This document shows, piece by piece, positions 11,761 to 24,866 of a stretch of DNA of 64,000 nt. This DNA comes from Mallotus nudiflorus (lineage: Eukaryota > Streptophyta > Magnoliopsida > Malpighiales > Euphorbiaceae). The notes beneath the pieces were generated by a model, which had not been told where the DNA came from, made no database searches, and saw only the letters and a program-made list of their open reading frames with translations. The stretch spans positions 222,304 through 286,303 of the forward strand of contig CANTUR010001074.1 in the NCBI GenBank assembly GCA_947683625.1, read 5' to 3'. The position numbers were made by a program, and so were the translations under genes. Positions within the stretch are counted from its first letter, which is position 1. Every line of letters starts with the position of its first letter.

Positions 11761-12199
11761 AGATGCTGGTGACTGCATCTGCTTCATAAAGTACCAGTCG
11801 CCCTATTATCCCATTATAGGCTAGTGGTATGTCTACCACATTGAATGGAGTCCGGACGATTTTTGTTTCCTCATCCTCTTAGTTTTCGAATTCTAGATCC
11901 AGATTGACAATCCCCACTGGTTGCACCGTTCCCCCACAAAAACTAGTGATGGGGTTCTGGATGGCCGTTAGGTTGGTGATGAAGCTACCCATAGCTTTGT
12001 ATGCATTCCAAGATAAAACATTGATAGCACTCCCATTATCGACCAATAGCCTTTTGACCCGATATTTGTTTATGCATGCGGTTATCACTAGGGCATCACT
12101 ATGAGGGTGATGTATATATAAATTATCTTCCGAGTGAAAAAAGCTGTTGCTTTTTCCGGGTATCATTTTTCCTCCTCTACTGCATTTTAATAGTTTCCT
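11761..12199 (-). pseudogene. Aspartic protease of the first Tat-like element
   Basis: The protease cuts the gag-pol polyprotein. The active-site motif is LLVDNGSAINVL near 12046-12011, after a typical beta-strand lead (ALVITACI). A stop after LEFEN (11876-11878) and another at about 11759-11761 interrupt the frame. Homology is recognised from the DxGS-type motif and its position between gag and RT. Confidence 0.85.
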
Positions 12200-13810
12200 G
12201 GTGTTTTCTCCTCCCACAATCATGTTGATCATTCTGATCGATTCTTTCTTAGCTTTCTTTGCCTCAGCTTTGTCACGGTCATGGTTTTTCGTGTTTCTGC
12301 GTCCCCTTGGTGCGTCAGTGAAATTATCAAGCTTTCCCCGCTGCACTAGTTTTTCTATGGCACTCTTCAGTTCTCTGCAGCCTTCTATGTTATGGCCGTA
12401 CTCTCTGTGGTACTCGCAGTACTGGCTTCTATCACGAGTAAATCTCTGGCTTGGGCTGATTCTTTTGGCCGGTGTAATTTCCACTCCATTCTGCCTGACC
12501 CATATGAGGATCCTGGATCGAGAAGTATTCAGGGGTGTATATCTATCTGCTTTCCTATTAAATCTATCTGCCGGAGCTCTGAAATTCATTTTTGGGAAGC
12601 TTACTCGTCTCTGCTTCGGCCGTTCATCTTTAGTCGGTGGCCTATCTTCTTCCCGACGCATCCTCCTGTCTTCGTCCATCTTTATCATCCGAACCGCTAT
12701 TGCCATTGCCTCTACAAAGGTACTCGACTCTTTAGTCATTAATTTGTCTTTTAGCTTTTTGAGTCTAGTGCCATTTTTCAAAGCTTCTATGGTGACTTCA
12801 TCAACGAGGTGCTCAATCTGCATAGTTGTTTTATTAAAACGATCAAGGTAACTTTGTAGAGATTTATTAGCTTCCTACCGGCACATCCGGAGGTCGTTGA
12901 TGTTTTTTGCAGGAGGGATATTGGTGATGAATCTGATATGGAACTGCTCGGCTAGGTCTTCAAAAGAAGTGACAGAATTCTCCAGGAGCCGATGAAACCA
13001 TTTTTGGGCGCTCTTTGTGAGTGTACTTGGGAAGACTCTGCACATGATTCCATCGTTCACATTCTGGAGCAACATCTTTGTTTGGAAAGCAGATATATGA
13101 CTAATAGGGTCTCCTGTCCCATCGTACTGATCAAGCTGCGGGATTTTGAACTTACTAAGAATCTCCGTTTGAATTATTCTGTTAACAAACGGAGTTCTGC
13201 TATCCATCACCCATTCTTCTTCCTTTCTAGGTTTAGTCCGGGCTTTGTTTATTGCTTCCTCAACCTTCTGTGCTAATTTTGAATCATCGAGAGCTGGGAT
13301 GGACGAAATACACTCCCCTTCTGGTGCTTTACCCTTCCCTGTGCTCGTCCCTAGGGCTTGTCGGGGTGCTGCATTATCATTATTTAGAGCTGGTTCAGTA
13401 TGCTCGCTCTGTATTATAGCGCTTAGCTGTTGTTGCATCAAGGTTATTTGTGCCTGAATATTTTTTATCATGGCCTCTTTGCTTGCTTGGTCAAGGCCGA
13501 GTGTTTAGGTTACTGTGTTTAGGTTTGGAGTGGTTATTGTTGGTGTTTCTAGTAGGCTTGGAAAAGGTATTGAGGGTATTGATCGATGGTGCTGCAGCGG
13601 AGTGTAATATAGGAGATCTGTCCCCAAGGACGGGTATCTCGGGGTGTTTTCCAGAGGTAAAGGTGCATAACCGGATGTGGCCCCAACAAGCTGCAATGTG
13701 GGCGGTGGTATTATTGTTGGGAAAGGGTTTGAAAGGTCAGTCGAAAGGATGGGTGCAGAAGGATTGGTACCGCCCTCAAGAATTTGGGTCGGAGGTAGGC
13801 TAGAAGTCAT
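12200..13810 (-). pseudogene. Gag of the first Tat-like element
   Basis: Gag packages the element RNA. The frame starts at ATG 13810 with a Pro-rich N-terminus. A capsid-like core lies at about 13150-12875 (KWFHRLLENSVTSFEDLAEQ), and a zinc knuckle at about 12418-12360 has the spacing C-x2-H-x4-GH-x4-C (CEYHREYGHNIEGC). Two stops break it: TAA at about 13502-13504 and TAG at 12872-12874, the second where retrotransposon gag usually has Gln (CRQ). Everything else stays in one frame. Confidence 0.88.
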
Positions 13811-13861
13811 GGTGAAGATGTCTTTAGCTTAGCAAGTGAATGAATGGCTTTTCCCAAGGAG

Positions 13862-13880
13862 TCCCCACAGACGGCGCCAC
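13862..13880 (-). promoter_or_regulatory. Primer binding site of the first Tat-like element
   Basis: One base inside the 5' LTR, the minus strand reads TGGCGCCGTCTGTGGGG. The TGG start and position fit a tRNA primer site, and TGGCGCCGTCTGTGGG-type sites are common in Tat elements. I do not assign the exact tRNA. Confidence 0.75.
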
Positions 13881-13881
13881 T

Positions 13882-14250
13882 TGATAACTAATTTTCGGGA
13901 CTCCTGGGCTGAACGTCCGGCAAAGCACTGAATAGAGGAAAAGGTGAGAGGTGGGGGGAATCCCCACAAACATTTCGATGCCTAAGTTAGGGAATAGAAA
14001 TCGGGTTGAGGAAAGATAGTTTGAATATGTGTGAAATGAGATGTCCCCTTATCAGGGGTATATGGTGCTATATATAGTGATACTCAAACCTGGGAGGAAT
14101 AAGAATCTTTATGGGAGAGTGTTCCTTCTTCAGTTAGGATTCCTCTTTGAGGTAGTTTCTTGGACGGATCTGTCTTCTCCTTTGTCCATGTGTTCCTATT
14201 TAGGGGGGTAGATGACCCCTAATTAGGTAGAAATATTTTAGATGGTATTA
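13882..14250 (-). repeat. 5' LTR of the first Tat-like element
   Basis: This is the second 369-bp LTR copy. Its inner end keeps TGATAA (CA in element orientation); its outer end reads TTA where the other copy reads TCA. About 30 differences separate the two LTRs. Confidence 0.9.
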
Positions 14251-14263
14251 AAATTACAAATAC

Positions 14264-16874
14264 TAACAAAAAGTGACAAATATAGGAGAACAAAAAATGT
14301 ATTATAGCATTAGATTAATGCAACTTAGGCGAATATAAGTGTTGAAATGATAAAATTATAAGTTGAAATGTTAAATTGACAAATTATATTCAATACAAGG
14401 GGTTATACCAAAATAAAATAAAGCACACCATCGATTGCTTGTTACTGATCATTACCAACATCCATATATCAAGAACATTATCATCTTTAACTTTTTGGTT
14501 CAAATTCTAGCCTAATTTCTATATAGACAACTAATCTATCTATCTATTAAAAAATATAAAGTTGAGGTTTGAATTTCAACTATTCATATACAGCACGAAA
14601 ATCTATTAAACCTGAAAGAGTAGGATCTTGATTCCCACTGTTTAACTACAGTGATTTTCTTGCTATCCAATTTCGCACAATCTTCATATTTGTCTTCGCT
14701 TTTCTGCCAATTGATTTTACTTTTATATCCCTTGATTCAACCGTAAACTCTAGTATGAAATATTTCCATGAGTCATGACGATGCCGAATGATATCATATA
14801 ATTATTTGTTGCCGAAGTTTGCTGACAATATCTGTATATTTTGAATTGATTGATCGAATCAACACTACAATTACATTTATCATTGTGCAAAACACACACC
14901 CTCATTGCATTTGTAAACAGTAAATTGTTAATTAAATTTTCTCACTCTATTAGTTATTTGATTTATTTTTTCACTTTTACTGTTTAGAACAAATATTTTT
15001 TTTATATATAACATTGAATGCGACTGTTGTTGCTTTATCTATTTCTCCATCATTTTTTTTTTTGACATTTTTCAACTAATCCGATTAAATTGCTAATCAG
15101 CACTAAATATGTATATGTATACATATTATAAATTTATATTTATTATAAATTTAAATTCGGTCAATTGATTTAAATTTTCATTTTCTGATTTTTTTTCAAT
15201 GTTCTACAACGAAGCGCGGATTACGGATTACTTAACTGGTATGTTATAATCATGTATTATAATAAAATTCAAGTAGAATTTGTTTACAATCAACAGTTAA
15301 TTAAGATGCGCTAAAAGTTGATATAGGTTTTTTCAAAATATATATAGATCAAGAATTTAATTTGCATCTACCTTTTCTGGTTAAAAAAAAGTTCTTTAAG
15401 ATGCATCCAAAGATTAACTAAAAAAAAGTGGTGATGGTTAGCCTTTATTAATTAACTGGTCGTTAACCTACGCATGGCTCGGGCTATTTTAAACATGTAT
15501 AGTAAGATAATTTTTTTAAAAGATAACAAATGATACATCAGAATAGAGAAAAATATAAATAATTTTTATCATAAATATTTAATAATAAAAAATTTCACTA
15601 CATAGAGAAAAATAAGCTATATTTTATAAATTTGTTCATTAAAGTTTTTTTAATAATAAAATATAATTCTAAATACTTGAACATCAACAATGCATTTTTT
15701 TGTATTTTATCTCTACATAATCCTCATTTTTTAGGTCTTGTAGTTTTCGTTTCCAATATCTTTCTCCATCTTTCTTGTAAATTTGTTTGAAGCTTCTTCT
15801 TGTTATAAAATGAGGATCTGACACCATAATTCTAAATATTTTGTGAGTTCTGTGAAATTTTGTTGCATGGTCTATTTGCAACAAAATTTGTGTTCCTTTA
15901 TTATTACAAAACATATGATCGATCATTGTGTAGGCAAAAGTTGCATAACAACTTTCTCATAAATGTGATCTTTTAAAGTTTTGACTCTTTTCACAATTTT
16001 ACTTGTAAAAAATATTCATATATTTCTGTAATAAATTTATGGATATGTTGATGAATTTTTTTTAATTTTATGGTGATGATATGTTGGTGTTTTATTTTTA
16101 TCATCAAGCGTAGAATTCCGTATGCGAAGCTCATAAAGGCCCTTACTAGTATTTTGTCAAAATCTACTTTCAAATATAAGCTTGCAATAGTTTCGTTCAG
16201 TGCACGTATTTTCATTTAGTGCACGTATTTTCATTTATTATGAAACTAAGAATGTCAGGTCAAAAAAAAAATTATTATATGATAAGATGCGGTAGAGGTG
16301 TTGCCCAAATACTGTAGGGCATGTCAATTTTGATAAATTATTATAGGTGACAAAAGTGGAATAAATATATGAAAGAGGCAACTAATCTTCATCCAATAAT
16401 AATAAAATGTAAACCAGTCAATAAAGAAATGACCCACTTATAATAACATGGAGTAGTAGGAACCCCCTAAAATCCAGAAAAAGAAAAAATAGTGAAAATC
16501 TTCCACCATAAAGGAACAAATGTTTAAAAACTAATAGTGAAGCACTAAATACAATTCATTTCTGCCTGGTTTTAAACTTGACAATGGTGCCCTAAAGTGA
16601 CACACAAACATAAACTTCAAACTCATATTTATTGATTAAAGGAAAAAATAATAATTGAAATGTAGGTTCCTTTTTCTTGTTTCACAAAAAAGAAGCCAAC
16701 TGAAACATTTAAGCTACCAATAATGATGTAGCAGAGAAGAAAAAAAATATCATGCGTTACTTTGATAGGCTCTTCAGATGGATCGGGAAGAGCCAAAGGT
16801 TGGACTAAAAAGCCAATTGCATCCCTAACTTATTCAAAAGGTCAACAATGCATGGCATCTGTTGTAATACATAA
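14264..16874. other. AT-rich intergenic DNA
   Basis: No gene is recognised here. Two short minus-strand open frames, 15684-15926 and 15991-16215, are Lys/Ile-rich and match nothing I know; the AT-rich composition makes chance frames likely. Short LTR-proximal AT tracts and poly-A runs are the only features seen. Confidence 0.5.
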
Positions 16875-19800
16875 TGTCATGACCCAAAACAGAGACCATA
16901 ACCGGTACTAGGGAACGAGAATTCTTTCGAATCCGGAACCCGTAGCAAGCCTAAAAACAAATAAAAACATGCAATAGTAATAATAACAACACAATTAAGT
17001 AAAATACAATGCAGCGGAATAAAATCATAAATATCAAAATAATAATCCACCATGGGATTTAAATCAAATCCTCATCTCATATAAATAAATCTTTTAATAC
17101 AAGTTTCAGTTCAATATTTAAAGTACATATCTTATACAAATATAACACTATATCTTTTAACAATTTTACGACTACTGCAGTGTCTAGATCATAAAATAAA
17201 ACTCAAGTGAGCAGTTTACATAATAAAGTCGGGGCGGAAGAAATTCGGCGTACAAGCCTGCTACTGAGATCTGAGGAAGATGACTCTCCTGAAAAATAGT
17301 CAACGGAGGGGAGTCAGACCTCACTGAGTGAATTACTATAGTATATATACATGCATACTAAATGCCAATGCACACAGTCAAGTATATATAATATGTATGT
17401 ATACAAGCAAATACACATAGATGCACTAAAATCATTTTATATATTTTGATTGAAAATCACAGTTTATGAAGGATCAAATAGAACCCTAGAAAATCGCATC
17501 CTCAAAATAGTGTTAGAAAACACTCTAGCCATACAGGCTCACTTATTCCAAATATAATCACTTGTTCCATTTGGACAGTAGACTGACCCCGAGACACTTG
17601 GTCAATCGAGCTCCAGCAATCACATTCTCAAATCATCTCACACATCAAATAATCATATCCAATCAATATCCATAAATGGTTAGTAATATAGCCTAAATGC
17701 TATCAGCGTACCGGTACGTACTCGGTCCTAGTGCTGCCCACTAGGTAGCACGTTCTATTGATATCCTTCATTATTAAACATAAAACATACATTCATAAAT
17801 AAATGATGCATGAATTTAAATAAAATAGCAACATAAATCATATATATATACTAGAAATATACCAAAAATAAATCAGGTATATTTCGAGTATATATACGTT
17901 AAATAAATCCAATTAAATTACAAAATAAACTAGAAATGTATTTGAAAACATTTTAAACATAATTCGTTAATAAAACATGCATATAGTTTAAAATATACCA
18001 ATAATAAACCAAAAGTAAACTAAAAATAAACTTAAATACTAATTGAATTATCTATGCATAATTAATCAAAATAAAACATATATTTCTAAATCATGCACCC
18101 TAAAGCATATATATATAGAATAATAACTCACAATTAGTGCGCTCCTCGAGATGGGTCCGATGGGCCTGGTCCACTAGGCCTCAGTCTCGGCGTAACTAAA
18201 CAAACAAATAATGACAGGAATCAAAATAAATCTAATGGAAACTCCTAAAACTCAATCTAGATTACTAGATACAAAATTAAATCAGAATCCGACCGGACAT
18301 CACGTTTTACGAGAATTCTATCGAAAATATGGCAGAACCTTCCATGTAAAATGGACATCTCTCTACTCAAAGAGTAGAGCCGACCCTGCAAAGAAACACA
18401 CTTCGAAAAATAGACACAGAATCACAACCACAACCCCTTGGTCGGACTCCAAGCTACAGTTCACCGACCGAGGTCCACAATTCACAGAACAATACAAAAA
18501 TATCAAAAATACCCTTATATACTAAAAATACATTTTATAAGTAGAAATTACATAATTAACCCTAAAACATAGTAAAAACCGATAAAAACTCATTTTATTA
18601 GAAAAATTGTATATTATATATATAATTAAAAATAATTTATGAAAAATAGTTTTAATTAGTTAAAAATACTAAATAATTTGTAGAAATCATTTTTATACCT
18701 TAAATAAATATTAAAACCAATTTAATTACATTTTTAGCCAATTTAGGATAAAATTACCAAAATGCCCCTATATATATAAATATACTAAAATTAATCCAAA
18801 AATTCACAAAAAATAATATAATCGCACAAAATTAATTTTCCCAACATATATATCAATAAATAAACTCAATTAACTAATTAATTTCAATTAAACACACAAT
18901 TAACCCTATTTTTCCAAAATTACATAAACTAAATAAATTCAAAATAAATACATAAAAATTCACAAAAATTCCAAATAAATTTCTATAATTCATTTCAAAA
19001 CCTATATTTATCATAAAACACAATTTCATAATTTAATTAATTAATTTCAGAAAATTAGAAAATAATAATAAAATATTCAAAAATACCCAAAAATCAAAAT
19101 AAATTCCAAAAATTCTACAAAAATTCACACATGAAGATTAAGCTAAGGTGAGCAACATTTATGAAGGAATTTTTCATGAATCTGTCAATTGAAGCTCAAA
19201 AAAAATCAAAAACCCTAATAGGCCGAAATTGCAAAATTGAAACCTAGGCAAATCTAGACCATTTTCAGTGAAACAAAGCTTGGAATCACGCTCACCGGAG
19301 CTCAAGGAGAAGATAGAGACCGGTGGTGTCAAAAACAATGGCCAGAATCACGTCGATCGACGTTAGGTTCAACTTTCAGTTTTTCGACCAAAAACGAGCT
19401 TCCCGACGCCGGAAACAGCTGCAACAGGTAGCGGGGAAGACTGAGGAGGAAGGTGGAATGCCGGGAGGCACATCAACGGAAAGAGAATGGCGTGACAGAC
19501 GGTGGTTTGGTGATTGGGGAAGAAGGAGAGGGTTTGGGGCAAAAATGGTAATTTGGCAATAATTTTTGATTGTCTACTATATATATATGTATATATATAT
19601 ATATATATATACATCCACACTATATATTAAAATAATATAAATTCCCACACATATTAAATATACATCACACACATAATTTAATATATTAAATAATTTATAC
19701 ACTAAATAAATAATTAAATAATATTAAAACTAAATAATAAATAATAAAAATTGGGGCAATTACCTATTTTAATTTAAATATATACACTCTATTTAGCACT

Positions 19801-20054
19801 TTGAAAATATATATGAGTTCATGCAAATTCGTGAAATTATTTAAAATAATTAATACTAAATTATTTACGTGTTAATTTCCCCGAAAATAAAATTTTTGAA
19901 AAATTTTTACGTAAAGCACTTAAAATAATATAAAGCAATTAAAATAAGCTTTAAATAAATATCAACTCGTAAAAATATCATAATTATATACAAAATTATT
20001 AACACTGCATATTCCGATACAGTATTAAAATATTTAAAAACACAGGATATTACA
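16875..20054 (+). mobile_element. Solo LTR 1 of a 3-kb LTR family
   Basis: The unit is 3,180 bp. It starts TGTCATGACCC, ends ATTACA and is flanked by the 5-bp duplication CATAA (16870-16874 and 20055-20059). TG...CA ends plus a 5-bp duplication are the signature of an LTR without its internal region. Five other copies are found in the window. Inside are a conserved start block (GGGAACGAGAATTCTTTCG), a hairpin at 18361-18379, a GC-richer patch at 19290-19555 and a TA microsatellite at 19578-19612. No open frame in it looks like a real protein. Assignment to Ty3/gypsy is inference. Confidence 0.88.
18361..18379 (+). other. Conserved hairpin inside solo LTR 1
   Basis: CTCTACTC, loop AAA, GAGTAGAG forms a perfect 8-bp stem. 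The same hairpin is at 26776-26795 in LTR 2 and, with a 7-bp stem, at 62175-62191 in the divergent LTR 5. Weaker forms occur near 34221-34240 and 43715-43733. Confidence 0.7.
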
Positions 20055-20059
20055 CATAA

Positions 20060-23000
20060 TTATAACACAATTTAAGAAAATGAAAATATAAGTAGGATTC
20101 AAAAGGAACTATAAATTTAGAAACTTAAAATTTAACCTAATTGACAGTACACCTCATGTATTATAGATTGCAGTTATCAGTGTCTCTGACCATATAATGA
20201 CTTGTACCACACTTTGACAGAGGTAAAAAAAGAAAAGAAAAATAACTCATGAAATTAGAATTTAATATAACACACAATACAAAACTCATACTACATCTAT
20301 CACTTCCTACTATAGCCAAAAAAGTAATTTATAGGCAAGGAATAATAGCATAAAAAGATCCAAATATACAATACAATCTATTAAGCCTTAATTAGAATCA
20401 ATCAATATCCCCTTTTTAAATGACGTTGGAATAGAATACTTGAGGAGGGTTAGCCTGACTGCTTTGATGTGTTTCATGTATTATTGTTATGGTAGTTGGA
20501 ATAGGTCTCGGATCCAAGATCAATCATAATAATTTCCTTAAATCAATAATATAGTTGATTAAGTGCATAATAAAATTTATCTATTCAATCACGGGGCCAA
20601 GGCATGACAAAAAAACATATGGAATCAATGATAAGAAATACTCGACAAGAAGAAAGTTTGATGATGTATAATGGAGATTGTAACACAGGGGATATAGTAG
20701 TCATAGTTTGATGCAAGGGGGGTTATTCCAAACATTTCAGGTGGCTGCATAGAATTAGGCAAATATGGAGGTGGAGCAACATAAACAAATGTTAAGGATT
20801 TAGGTTGCTTAGGATAGATGAAGTACAAATATGATCCCAATCTATACAAAACCCAAGTGCAAAAATAAACTAAGACCATAAAGGCCCAATATCTTTGTAA
20901 ACACCTCTTGAGCCTCATTTAGCTTGCCAACCTTGTAAAATCCATTGATAAAAGCATTATATACTATCTAATTCAGCTCAAAACCTTCCAATGACATAAC
21001 TAACAATGCTCAATAAGGCATTATCAAGTTTCTAATAAACAAGGTGAGTCAAAATTGATATCGGATAAATGTTACAATCTCTGGGTTGATCGAAATATGC
21101 TAAGATAAATTTAATATCTACACTAGCCAGCTAAGCTTATAATCATTGGGGACAATTATAATAGTTTCTATTGAGATGTCAATGTTGTGATGCTTAGGTG
21201 CTTAAACGATGTTGAAACATAAATGGATTCTCATAGCAGGACTTGCATTAGTTCCAATAACTATTAAGCTATTATCAGGCGATATATTATTGGTGCAATT
21301 GCTATTGGTTTTTGAAAGTTGAGGATAGTTCATAACCAATTTTTTTTGGGAGTGAATGGAGACACAACACTGATGGAGTTCCTTTATAGAACCTGGTAGT
21401 AAAATTATTATTGCAACTTAACGCTTGTAATGAAGTCCACTTCTTCAAGCCTCATGTTTGCAAGATCAAAATTCTAAAGAAGGACATAATCAAAATAAAT
21501 TTTAGCATAAAACGTCGAAACAAATTATTTTTTCCACCTTCCTCTCCCCAATTTGAAATGTACAAAAAAAAAAAGAAAGAAAAGAAAGAATTGCAAAGAC
21601 AAAATGAATAGGTATATATTTAAATAGAAAATTAGTGGGGATATTTTTAAATAGTATGACTCAGCTCATTCATGCATTGTATCATCTCCAATTAACAAAC
21701 AAAATTATATCAACCAAACCTTAAAATGTAAATATTCTATAATACTGAAGAGGACATCCACAACTGAAATAATTAATGAGTAAAAATTCTTTAGCTTATT
21801 ACATATCCAAAGAGATGGTCAAAAGTTAAATAGAAGGAAACCATGACAACATATTTCATTATTGTTTATAAAAAAAATGCAATTATTCCAAGTTAATTAA
21901 AATTAAAATAGACAATTAATACTTAAAACTAACCTAAAATAATATCAAAATAAAACTTACCGATAAGCATCACAAGTTTCAAAAATTTTGTCATTTAAAT
22001 CAATGATGGATCAAATAGTTGTAGTAATCAATGACATTGATGCTTCAAAAAAATTTACCATTCACTGCCATTTTGAGTGGAAATTAAGTTTCCCTAAACG
22101 ACTTTATCAGTAGTAGGCAAAGGAGGTGACCTTATTCTTTTTGCAACATAATAGTTAATAGTCCAGGTTGGAGTGACTCAGTAACAATGTCATGGGCAAA
22201 GGGAAAGGTTCTTTAAAGACTTGAGAATCAAATGTAGTGAAGCAAGCATTTAACTTAAGAGCCAACCTAGAAAGAGATATAGAAGGTCTGACAAAGTAAG
22301 CACATAATGGGCTCATCTAGATGTAAAGAAGCACTAATTTTTCATATATAAAATACTACTACATTGCACTAAAAACAATTAAGAACTTATGAAATATCCA
22401 AAATTTGTGCAACAATTCTCAATTTGATACACCAGAAAGATTTTATGTTTACCTCCTTCAAGGTTTTAGTGAGCCAACAGATCTGGATTGCTATTTAGAA
22501 AGTTTTCCATTGAGATAAAATAGGCCTGCGTAACAAATAACATCACATATAAAAAATCTATGTTTGAAATTAGTATGGCTATAGGATATTTATTTTATGT
22601 TGAGTTATGTGAGTGGCACTGAACAAAACCATAAGCATGAATGCCATCTAAACAAATGATTTAAGAATAGGAAGTTCTAATCTTTATGATATAATTCAAT
22701 TTCAAGTAAATTTATAAGCATTAGCAAGATCAAGATCAGAGCTTTCATAAATCAATGAATCATAAACCAATAATGACAATGGCAATCACACTCTCTGTAA
22801 CTACAGGACCCCTATAATTAAAAAAATAAGCTTAATGAAGTTAAGCTAATTATGCTATATTATCGTATAAATTTATAAATCTCAACTGGTGCACTTGAAA
22901 CTAAAGTATAAACCTCAAAACCCAAGCTAAAGCCCGTTTCTTTAACATTATAATTAAATATTTTAATAAATAAACTTCAAATTAAAAAAGATCAAGAGTA

Positions 23001-23840
23001 CCTAGGAGATATTGCAAGTGCCAAAAGGGGAAAAGGCGGTGATTGAGGAGGAGGAGAAGTGAAATTGCCAAAATGCGGTAATTACGATAATTGTTGTCCT
23101 GTGGCCTTAAATCCTTATTAAATCCTCTTAACATTCTCTCTTTCTTCTTTCTCTTTTACCTCATAATAAGTGAATACTAATGTTTGCTCCACAGGATCAA
23201 TAGAGAAATTATATATATATAGGGGAGAAATTGATCACAAAACAAACAGAAAACACTTCAAATTTAAAATAATAATATTTAAGAAAATATCTTAAGAATC
23301 CACAAAAGCTAACAACTATAACAGTGAAACAAACACAAAAATCAAAAACAACATATTATGATGGTGTACACCTTGTCAACTGAAGATACATTATAACTCG
23401 TTCACCTGGTTTAAACAACAATCACCCATCAAAAGGTTTAAACTTTACAATAAAAAACTTCATATACACGTAAAGATGTTATAGGACCATTTGATGATAA
23501 TGTTAATCAAGTGATATAAGTAATTTGGAACTCATCTTCCTCTCCAATATTCAAATATTATGAAAATTATTATTTCTTAATATTTTTTTATAGGTAAATA
23601 TTATGAAATTTTAGAATTGAACACACCAGCCAAAATAAGAAAATACCAAATAAAGAGAAATTATAGGGAGCTCAATATTATATATATATATATATATATA
23701 TATGTTAGTAATCTTTTAGTAATTTGGAAAAACATAGAAACTCTAATGTTCAGAGGTATATATGTATATTAAGATAATACTTAAACAAACTATTTATAAA
23801 TAATAATTTTACTAAGTAAAAAAAAATCATAAGAAGTGTG
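20060..23840. other. AT-rich region with scattered gene relics
   Basis: No intact gene is seen. A PPR-like fragment lies at 20883-20997. A minus-strand TATA-like TATATATA sits at about 23208-23220 with a C-rich stretch 23010-23110 downstream that could be a first exon, but no coding continuation was proved. A TA microsatellite is at 23677-23703. Confidence 0.4.
20883..20997 (-). pseudogene. PPR-repeat-like relic
   Basis: Read on the minus strand, this piece gives MSLEGFELN, a stop, then IVYNAFINGFYKVGKLNEAQ and VFTKI. The pattern VxYNAxINGFxKxGKLNEAxxVF is typical of one pentatricopeptide repeat. Only one full motif can be read. Upstream bases carry a possible second weak motif (PEIVTF near 21080). 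It has a stop and no clear flanking repeats, so it is a dead fragment of a PPR gene, if the call is right. Confidence 0.5.
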
Positions 23841-23843
23841 TTA
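23841..23843. repeat. TTA target duplication, left side of the Harbinger element
   Basis: TTA precedes the AGGCATCTCCAACC terminus and is matched by TTA at 48672-48674 after TTGGAGATGAAA. PIF/Harbinger elements duplicate a 3-bp TWA site. Confidence 0.6.
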
Positions 23844-23898
23844 AGGCATCTCCAACCCTTAACACTATAATAGTGTAAAATTTACATTAAAATATAGT

Positions 23899-24866
23899 TG
23901 TAGACACCCGATTCGGTCGGTCCATATTAGGGGAAAAAATAGGGATTCTTAGATTGATCGGCCCATTATCAAGTCCAATGATGAGAATGTGAAACTTGGA
24001 CATAAGATTGAAGCCTGAATCTCTAATGGAAAGTGGACTAAAAAATCCAAAGCCCAAAATCTAACCCAACTATCCAAAATTAGCCCAAGCCCACCTGGCC
24101 CAGCGTAGGCCTAGGCCAAAGGGGTGTCGCCTCAATGCAATAAAATGATCGCCTCATTGAAGAGGCACTGCCTCTATGGCAGCCCACTTGCAGCTACATT
24201 AAATGCAACTGCAACCATGGTGGCCAAGTGGTGTGGGCCCCACCCTCCAAACCTGATTCTTACATGAGAAAGAGATTTTTGAGGAAGAGAAAAAGGCTAT
24301 AGAGGCTTAGGATGAACTAGAAGGCTTAGGGGCATGGGAAGCTAGGGAATAAAAGAGAAAAAGAGAGAAAAAGAAAAAGAGGAGGCCATTATTGAAGAAA
24401 AAAAGGAAAAAAAATAGAAAGAGGAGCTTTGGGGAAAAAAAGAGAAAAGCAAAGAAAAAACGTCCTCAAGGAAGAGGGAGAGATTAAAGCAAAAGAGTCC
24501 ACATTTTCCTAAAAGAAAAAGGGAGAAGCTTGTGTCAAAAGTGAGATCACTTCCTAGCAAGGATTATAATAAAAAACATCTCTGATGGTCTCTCATTTAA
24601 GTAGAAAACTTACACTTAAACTTAACATGTTCTTCATTATGTGTGTTCTTGCATGTGTGTAACTAAGTTATTAGTATATTTTAGGTATATTTCTACTTTC
24701 TCTTGCTTAATACCTCATTTTATTGATGTGACCTTTGAAGACCTTTGCATGTAGTTATAGTTTTGATACTTGTAGAGTCTGTATGTGCATGTATTATTAC
24801 TTAAAGTAGAAGTTTAAATGTTTGAGAGTCAGAATCGACCTACTGATCAGGCGATGCCTGTTCATA
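23899..24866 (+). repeat. Truncated 5' LTR of the second Tat-like element
   Basis: This matches 39267-40220 of the 3' LTR and then stops abruptly inside the shared TTCATA, after which RT sequence begins. It includes a purine-rich tract at about 24330-24500. About half of the 1,996-bp LTR is left. Confidence 0.88.

Larger units (their letters stand above)
4604..14250 (-). mobile_element. Ty3/gypsy LTR retrotransposon, Tat-like lineage, inactivated
   Basis: The element is 9,647 bp, bounded by two 369-bp LTRs (4604-4972 and 13882-14250). Coding order on the minus strand is gag, protease, RT, RNase H, second RNase H, integrase. Two RNase H domains, an antisense gene between pol and the 3' LTR, and a tandem array next to the 3' LTR are established features of the Tat lineage. 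The main reading frame is kept from 13810 down to about 8957 but is broken by at least ten stops. The LTRs differ at about 30 of 369 positions (counted by eye), so the insertion is old. A 13-bp direct repeat, AAATTACAAATAC, flanks it at 4591-4603 and 14251-14263. Confidence 0.92.

Noticed and set aside
12147..12851. Long plus-strand open frame of 234 codons
   Set aside because: It is antisense to gag and protease and rich in Leu, Ser and Phe as expected for a shadow of a Lys/Glu-rich frame. It has no recognisable motif.
15684..16215. Two minus-strand frames that might be a small gene pair
   Set aside because: Lys/Ile-rich, no known motif, AT-rich surroundings and no splice or promoter support. 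Left as intergenic.
19323..19562. Open frame of 79 codons in the GC-richer patch of solo LTR 1
   Set aside because: The matching patches in LTRs 2 and 4 do not keep the frame, so it is not a conserved protein.
24342..24560. Minus-strand Ser/Phe-rich frame in the LTR of the second Tat-like element
   Set aside because: It is a translation of the complement of a purine-rich tract. The equivalent frame at 39695-39904 has the same low-complexity origin.
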